This document shows positions 58,881-64,000 of a DNA stretch of 64,000 nt, piece by piece; position 1 is the first letter of the stretch, and each line of letters starts with the position of its first letter. The position numbers and the translations under genes are program-made. The notes under the pieces were generated by a model. The model worked only from the letters and a program-made list of their open reading frames with translations. It ran no database searches and was not told the DNA's origin. The DNA is from Cotesia glomerata (lineage: Eukaryota > Arthropoda > Insecta > Hymenoptera > Braconidae), in contig NC_058159.1 in NCBI RefSeq assembly GCF_020080835.1, forward strand, positions 3,286,001 through 3,350,000, in the 5' to 3' direction.

Positions 58881-59480
58881 GAAAAAAGAGCGAGGGGACG
58901 AGAAAATAATGAGTCACTGCAGTCCGGATCAAAATAACTATCGCTTATATATTTTGGACTCTAGAGTAGTATAGTATTCCTGGCTGAGAATCTGCACTGG
59001 GTATGATGGATTACTGTTAAGTTTGATCCGCAAATGTGGGTATTGAAAACGAGAATCAATCGAGAGCCGTTCGGTCAACCACTCACCACTCGAGCTCGAG
59101 AGTAATATCCAAGCGATTGTCGATGCATTGTGCTCGCGATTTATCTTTTCATTATTCGACAAATCAACAACCAAGTCCGGATATTTTATATTTTCTTCAG
59201 CTTCTTCTTCTTCGTTCATTAAATTCTTTTTTTTATTCCTTGAGATTAACAATTATTTCCTAAAATTAGCCAGGGGAGGAACCGAAAAGGCGGGCATTCG
59301 CATACACGAATGAACAACTACCGAATATAAATATAAAAGGGTTACCGTGTAAGTACAAAAGCGTTCCCCCTCGTTTTTAGGCATTCAAATCTAATGGTTG
59401 TGATATTCAATGAAATTCAAGGAGCCGTTCTCAACCGATCTTCAGTCTTGCGTTCGCTAGTGTCTAGGGCACTTCTACTT
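58881..59480. other. Unique balanced island
   Basis: Frames of 104 codons (58938-59252, minus) and 75 codons (59036-59263, plus) overlap antisense and are not recognised. No repeat similarity noted. Confidence 0.3.
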
Positions 59481-59828
59481 TAAATTAACTTTGTAATAAT
59501 TATTAATAAGTTGTAAATTTGTAAGTTAATTTTAAAACTTTTTGACTTGTACTTTGTAAATTTTTTTTTTTTTTTTTTTTTTTTTTATTAATTAGGACGG
59601 TCGCGTTTGTCACGAATCTGAGCAAGTTTTTTTTTTTTTTGATGCCCCGTGTGCATTTCCTGTGACTATTTAATTGTGACTTTTGCGTGTTCTTAAATTT
59701 TGTGGTAAATTATGTCAGTTTTAATTATTTCAAACAAAAATTTATTATTCTTCTGGGAAAAAAAATTAGCAACAAAATATGTATTTTACATTTTTTCTTC
59801 AGACTAATTTTTATTTAATTCAAAATTA
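59481..59828. other. AT-rich spacer with T26 tract
   Basis: A run of T spans 59561-59586; a second T-run lies near 59626-59640. Confidence 0.45.
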
Positions 59829-59830
59829 TA

Positions 59831-60523
59831 CACAGAAAAAAAGATTCACTTGAGCCAAGAAAATATTTTTCTTCCTAATTATTTTCTTGAGAAAAAAAAT
59901 TTTTTTTTGACAAGAAATTTCACTTGTTCCAACAAAATTAATTCTCTTGCTTTAAGAAATACGTATCTTGATCCAAGAAAATTTATTTTAGTCAAGAAAA
60001 TCTTGTTTTGAGAAAATTCAGCCTCTTGCTCCAAAAAATTGAGTTCTTAATAGAAATAAATTTTCTTGTCTTGAGAAAATTTCTCTCTTACTCCAAAAAA
60101 TTAAATATAAACATAGAAGTAAATTTTCATTAATATTTTTATTGATTAATATGTCAAATGGGAAGATGAAATAATATTTCATCATTTTTTTTCATTCAAT
60201 GTGTATAATTGCACGCTAAAATAATATAAAATGGATATCAAATATTCAAGAGAAAAATTTTCTCAAGAAGAGAAAATTTTTTTCTCAGCTGAAGTAGGTG
60301 GCGCTGCTTCCCTAAAGTATCTAAAAATCTTGATCAAATACAAAAATTTATTGTATCAAGTATTTATGATAATTTGAATTAAGAAAAAATTACTTCCACC
60401 TAGAATAGAATTTCAAGAAAAATTTTTACTTCGGCCAACACAACTTCGGTCTTCCTTCAGACACCGGTAAATTTTCTTGAGCCAAGAATTTTGCTCTCCA
60501 GTCAAGAAATTTTTCTTTTTGTG
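59831..60523 (+). mobile_element. CACAGAAA-family MITE, copy 3 (693 bp)
   Basis: Same order as 9772-10407: CACAGAAAAAAAGATTCACT start, CAGCTGAAGTAGGTGGCGCT block near 60288, AATTTTTCTTTTTGTG end. TA on both sides. It retains the internal ~60 bp (AGTTCTTAATAGAAATAAAT region) missing from copy 1. Confidence 0.83.
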
Positions 60524-60525
60524 TA

Positions 60526-61764
60526 ATAATAATATAAAATATTTAAATTTCTTACGCTAAAAATTAGAATATTGATTATAGAAAAAAAAACAGACAATAA
60601 ATACGACTAGAGCTAGCTATCAGTCAAAGATGATTAAAAACTGGATTTAGCACGTAATATCTTGTTCACGGGGATAGGGATCCAGATGAGTCGATTTCTC
60701 ACGGTTCTCCGAAAAGTTGTTGGCGAAATTAAAAAAAAAACTAAATAAAGAAAGAAACTGAGGGAGCTAAGAAAGAAATTCCATGCTCGAAACTTTTATT
60801 CCGAAAAAGTTAGTAAACAAAAAGCAAAACCACGGAGTAGAATAAGACACGCGTTGATGCAATTAAATTACGACCAATCACTCTCTCACGAAAAAAGTAC
60901 CCACTCGGTCCTTATTACTCCTTTATTCATCGGCATCGGGATTCTCTATTTCAAACGTAACCGACTGATGTGCTGTGGATGATTCGCCCCCAAATTATAT
61001 CCTCGACTACGTTAATTGTCCCGATCACGAACTGCAAGTCTCAACCTTACCTCTATACTACTCGTTCGTCTTATTATGTTACTCCTCGCTCCTCCATACA
61101 GCCACCGTTCATTATTTCGTAGACGCAAATTAGCAAACACTGGATCTCGATAAATGAAACGGATTTCTCCTATATCATAATAACAATAATATAACACCGT
61201 TATCTTTTTTTGCTGCCGATAAATGTCTACTCTTATTCAATAAAATAACAAATCCGCAAACAATAACGCTTAATTACCTTTGTCTCGCTAATGACTATTT
61301 GAAAACAGTCTCCGATACGTTCCGTAAAAAATTAATAAATTGAAATCTCCAAAAAAAAAAAAAAAAAATAAAAGGATTATTTAAAAATTTTTTTTAGTTA
61401 ATTAGACCGCGATTTTTCGACTCGAAGAGGAAATAATTTCACTGCACAGTACGTGAGAAACACGCGGACGTAAAGTGTAAAGATATGACTCGGATACCGG
61501 CAGTCCGCGAGTAAAAGGAAAGGGAGAGGGAGAAGAAAAAGGAAGAAGAAAGAACAGAGTATAAGGAATAAGGAGCCGACAGGATGAAAATCGATGGCAA
61601 CTTCTCTCATCCGACGTGATACGGCCCGGACTTAACTCTTAACTCTTATATTCGAATGGAGATGATGCGTTGATATCGCGGACTTGCCGAGTTCTTCTCG
61701 CGTGATTCGATCGTTAAGACGCGATTCACTCCAGACTATTTTCTATATTCAGTATCAGTATTAC

Positions 61765-61765
<1 letters not shown>
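60526..61765. other. Unique balanced block (1.1 kb)
   Basis: Single-copy looking and CpG-containing, especially 60650-60730 and 61420-61740, with an A-run at 61351-61367. Minus-strand frames of 61-70 codons are unrecognised. It is a candidate regulatory block by composition only. Confidence 0.3.
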
Positions 61766-61825
<60 letters not shown>

Positions 61826-61826
61826 G
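61766..61826. repeat. (TTA)n microsatellite
   Basis: About 20 TTA units without obvious interruption. Confidence 0.95.
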
Positions 61827-61907
61827 TTAAAAATAAATAAAAAAATAGTATTATTAAAATACTATTTCAATTATATTTATATTGTACTATTAAAATAATA
61901 ATACTGC

Positions 61908-61908
<1 letters not shown>

Positions 61909-61942
<34 letters not shown>
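61909..61942. repeat. (TTA)n microsatellite, second tract
   Basis: About 10-11 units, 80 bases after the first tract. The sequence between repeats TAGTATTATTAAAATACTAT-like words. Confidence 0.9.
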
Positions 61943-61943
<1 letters not shown>

Positions 61944-62820
61944 AGATTTTTAAATTAAAAAAAATTTTTTATTTATTTTAAAATATATTAATAATAATTT
62001 TTAAAAACAAAAATTATTATTATTATTAAAAATAAATAAAAAAACATGTATTGTATTTTATTTTTTGTTTAATCGCTAAATAATTGAAATTTTTCTCTAA
62101 TTTTAACAATAATTTTATTCAATTCAATATTTAAAGGACATTAAAAAAAAAGGATTTAGTCATCGAAAGCTTAAACTTGAAAAAAAAAAAAAAAAAAAAA
62201 CTTGAGGATATCAAAAGTACATGAAACAAGGCGCGCGTCCGCGAGTTTACGAGCGTTCTTGTAATTATCTCCAATAAATATCTCCGCGGCACGAGAGCGT
62301 ACATATCGAAATAAACCGAGACCGAGGTCGAGGGTCACTTTCCTCTTTTTTTATTAAACTTTATTTTTCCCTTTATTATTATTTCTGTAACTTCTCTCCC
62401 CTCTTTCCACCCTGTTCATGGAGCACTCGATCTCCCTGCACTCTTTCGGTCGCCATGACCACGCTGATAAATTTATAACACCAAGCCCGAGCAGGGGTAC
62501 AGGAATGTACCTGCTTAATAACTTTTCCAGTTGACCATAGCACGCGAGAATATCTATGGAGTATTGAGTAGAGGATGTGTGTAATGTGTAATGTGTTGTA
62601 TGTTGTATGTAATGTGGAATATGGAATATGGAGATGCGAGATTCGCCCCTTCCCTTGCTTCTTAACTCTCGGGAGACCTCGCCGCAAACGACGAGCTAAT
62701 TTTGCGATTCGAATCTCCATTAGCTCAGCTTTTAACCTCAACCTTATCTTAATTTCTCATTATTACATTTTAAAGCCCTTGTCCTCTTCTCCTCCCTCTA
62801 CCTCTCTATATTTTTATAAT
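61943..62820. other. AT-rich spacer, then unique island (62210-62820)
   Basis: An A-run at 62180-62200 precedes the island. Frames of 105-120 codons (62379-62741 minus, 62575-62892 plus) overlap antisense and have no recognised domain. TGTAATGTGTAATGTGTTG near 62579 is a short local repeat. Confidence 0.3.
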
Positions 62821-62866
62821 TATTTTAATAATAATAACAATAAAATAATAATAATAATAATAATAA

Positions 62867-63997
62867 CTAGCCATCTTGCAGTCACTATGTGACTACCGTG
62901 ACTTGTGAACTATAAATAAACAAAATTTTGCTTTATTAAATAATGAGTTTTTGTTCAATTGCACTGTACTATATAAAATATTGATAATTTTAAAGATATA
63001 AGCTCATCCCGATGTTACACTCATTAAGAGCTTTCATTTGAGTACCCACATGCATTTTAATATATTTTTCATACATACATATATATAAATATATAAAATA
63101 TATGAAAAATTGATGTGGGTACTCAAATGAAAGGTCTCAATAAGTGTAATGTCGGGGTGAGCTTATATCTTTAAAAATGTCAATAGTTCACAAGATATTT
63201 GTTAAAATATCCAGTAGTTTCTTAACTATTGACGTTTTTAAAGATATAAACTCATCCCGATGAGCTTATTAAATAATGAGTTTTTGTTAAATTGCACTGT
63301 ACTTTTTTAAATATTGACAATTTTAAAGATATAAGCTCATCCCAATGTTACACTCGGCAAGAGCTTTCATTTGAGTATCCACATGCATTTTGATATATTT
63401 TTCATATATACATATATATAATATATATAAATATATGAAAAATTTATGTGGGTACTCAAATAAAAGGTCTCAGTGAGTGTAATGTCGGGGTGAGTATATC
63501 TTTGAAAATATCATTAGTAGACAAGACACAATGTCATTTCTTAATTATTGACGTTTTTAAAGATATAAGCTCATCTCGATGTTACACTCATAGAGACCTT
63601 TCATTTGAGTACCCACATGGTATTTTTTATATATTTTATATTTATGGTATTTGTGAAATATATAAATATATAAAATATATAAAAAATTGATGTGAGTACT
63701 CAAATGAAAGGTCTCTATTAATGTAACATCGGGATAAGCTTATATCTTTAAAAATGTTAATATTTCACAAGATAAAAGGTCATTTCTTAATTATGTATAT
63801 AGAGATAGAGCATTTTCGAATGTAGTCTAAATACTTATTATAATAAATTAACTATTGGTGAGAATAATATGAAACTATGAAAAGGTACAACAACAGGTCA
63901 ATACTTTTCCAACGATACCAAATTTAACCATAAAAACCAATTTTATCATATAAATACAGTGGCCACCAAATTTTGGTTATTCTGTTAATAATATAGA
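62867..63997 (-). mobile_element. Non-autonomous Helitron, copy 4 (1131 bp, three modules)
   Basis: On the minus strand it begins TCTATATTATTAACAG at 63997 after A. It ends with GTAGTCACATAGTGACTGC, AAGATGG and CTAG at 62867, followed by TTATTATTA. It contains three full palindromic modules plus one truncated module near 63228-63263, created by an internal ~333-bp duplication. An (AAT)n tract (62829-62866) abuts the 3' end. No coding frame. Confidence 0.85.
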
Positions 63998-64000
63998 TAA

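Noticed and set aside
62379..62892. Antisense overlapping frames of 120 and 105 codons
   Set aside because: Arg/Lys-rich and Ser/Asn-rich stretches reflect local composition and repeats; no domain.

Overview
This window looks like non-coding eukaryotic DNA, most likely from an arthropod. The composition is strongly AT-rich, there are no back-to-back reading frames, Shine-Dalgarno sites or operons, and mobile elements are dense: Helitrons, TA-inserting MITEs, a hAT-type MITE, a mauritiana-like mariner and non-LTR tails. An insect fits best. A parasitoid wasp is my guess from the overall repeat style, but nothing here proves it. I found no convincing host protein-coding exon, tRNA or rRNA. The only protein fragment I recognise is the N-terminal part of a mariner transposase near 31.9 kb. 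All other open frames are short and look like chance.

The layout is a mosaic. Relatively GC-rich, single-copy-looking islands of 0.3-2 kb (for example 2.75-2.96, 16.5-16.8, 20.9-21.5, 23.8-24.8, 25.8-26.3, 27.1-30.5, 34.2-35.4, 42.1-42.7, 60.6-61.7 kb) alternate with very AT-rich blocks of repeats. Several islands contain homeodomain-, Hox/Cad-, TCF- or E-box-like words. Together with a textbook zero-length-exon signal (CAG|GTAAGT, junction 48416/48417), this suggests either the inside of a very long intron of a + strand gene or a large regulatory intergenic region.

The most interesting system is a family of short non-autonomous Helitrons with four complete copies: 39042-40025 (-), 41245-42046 (+), 49145-49664 (+) and 62867-63997 (-). 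Each starts with TCTATATTA, preceded by a host A. Each ends with a GCAGTCAC/GTGACTGC-type hairpin, seven bases and CTAG, followed by a host T. Between the ends are one to three copies of a ~200-bp imperfect palindrome with ~70-bp arms. The 39-kb copy carries a nested foldback MITE whose TA insertion site can be read from the unfilled sister copies.

Other repeats fall into families. A TA-inserting group with CACAGAAA or CACTGAAA ends lies at 9.8, 11.8, 14.4, 17.5, 44.7, 51.0 and 59.8 kb. A CACAGTAAAAAATTTT foldback family is at 1.85 and 39.1 kb. A TCGACG family is at 7.8 and 25.0 kb. CACGGA elements are at 52.9 and 55.8 kb. A 479-bp hAT-type MITE with a perfect 8-bp target duplication is at 3.4 kb. 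Degenerate arrays of ~10-12-bp words of the type GGCCATATATGA occur at about ten places and are repeatedly invaded by TA-targeting elements. Larger tandem repeats lie at 46.2-47.0 and 47.7-48.4 kb, the second abutting the recursive-splice-like site.
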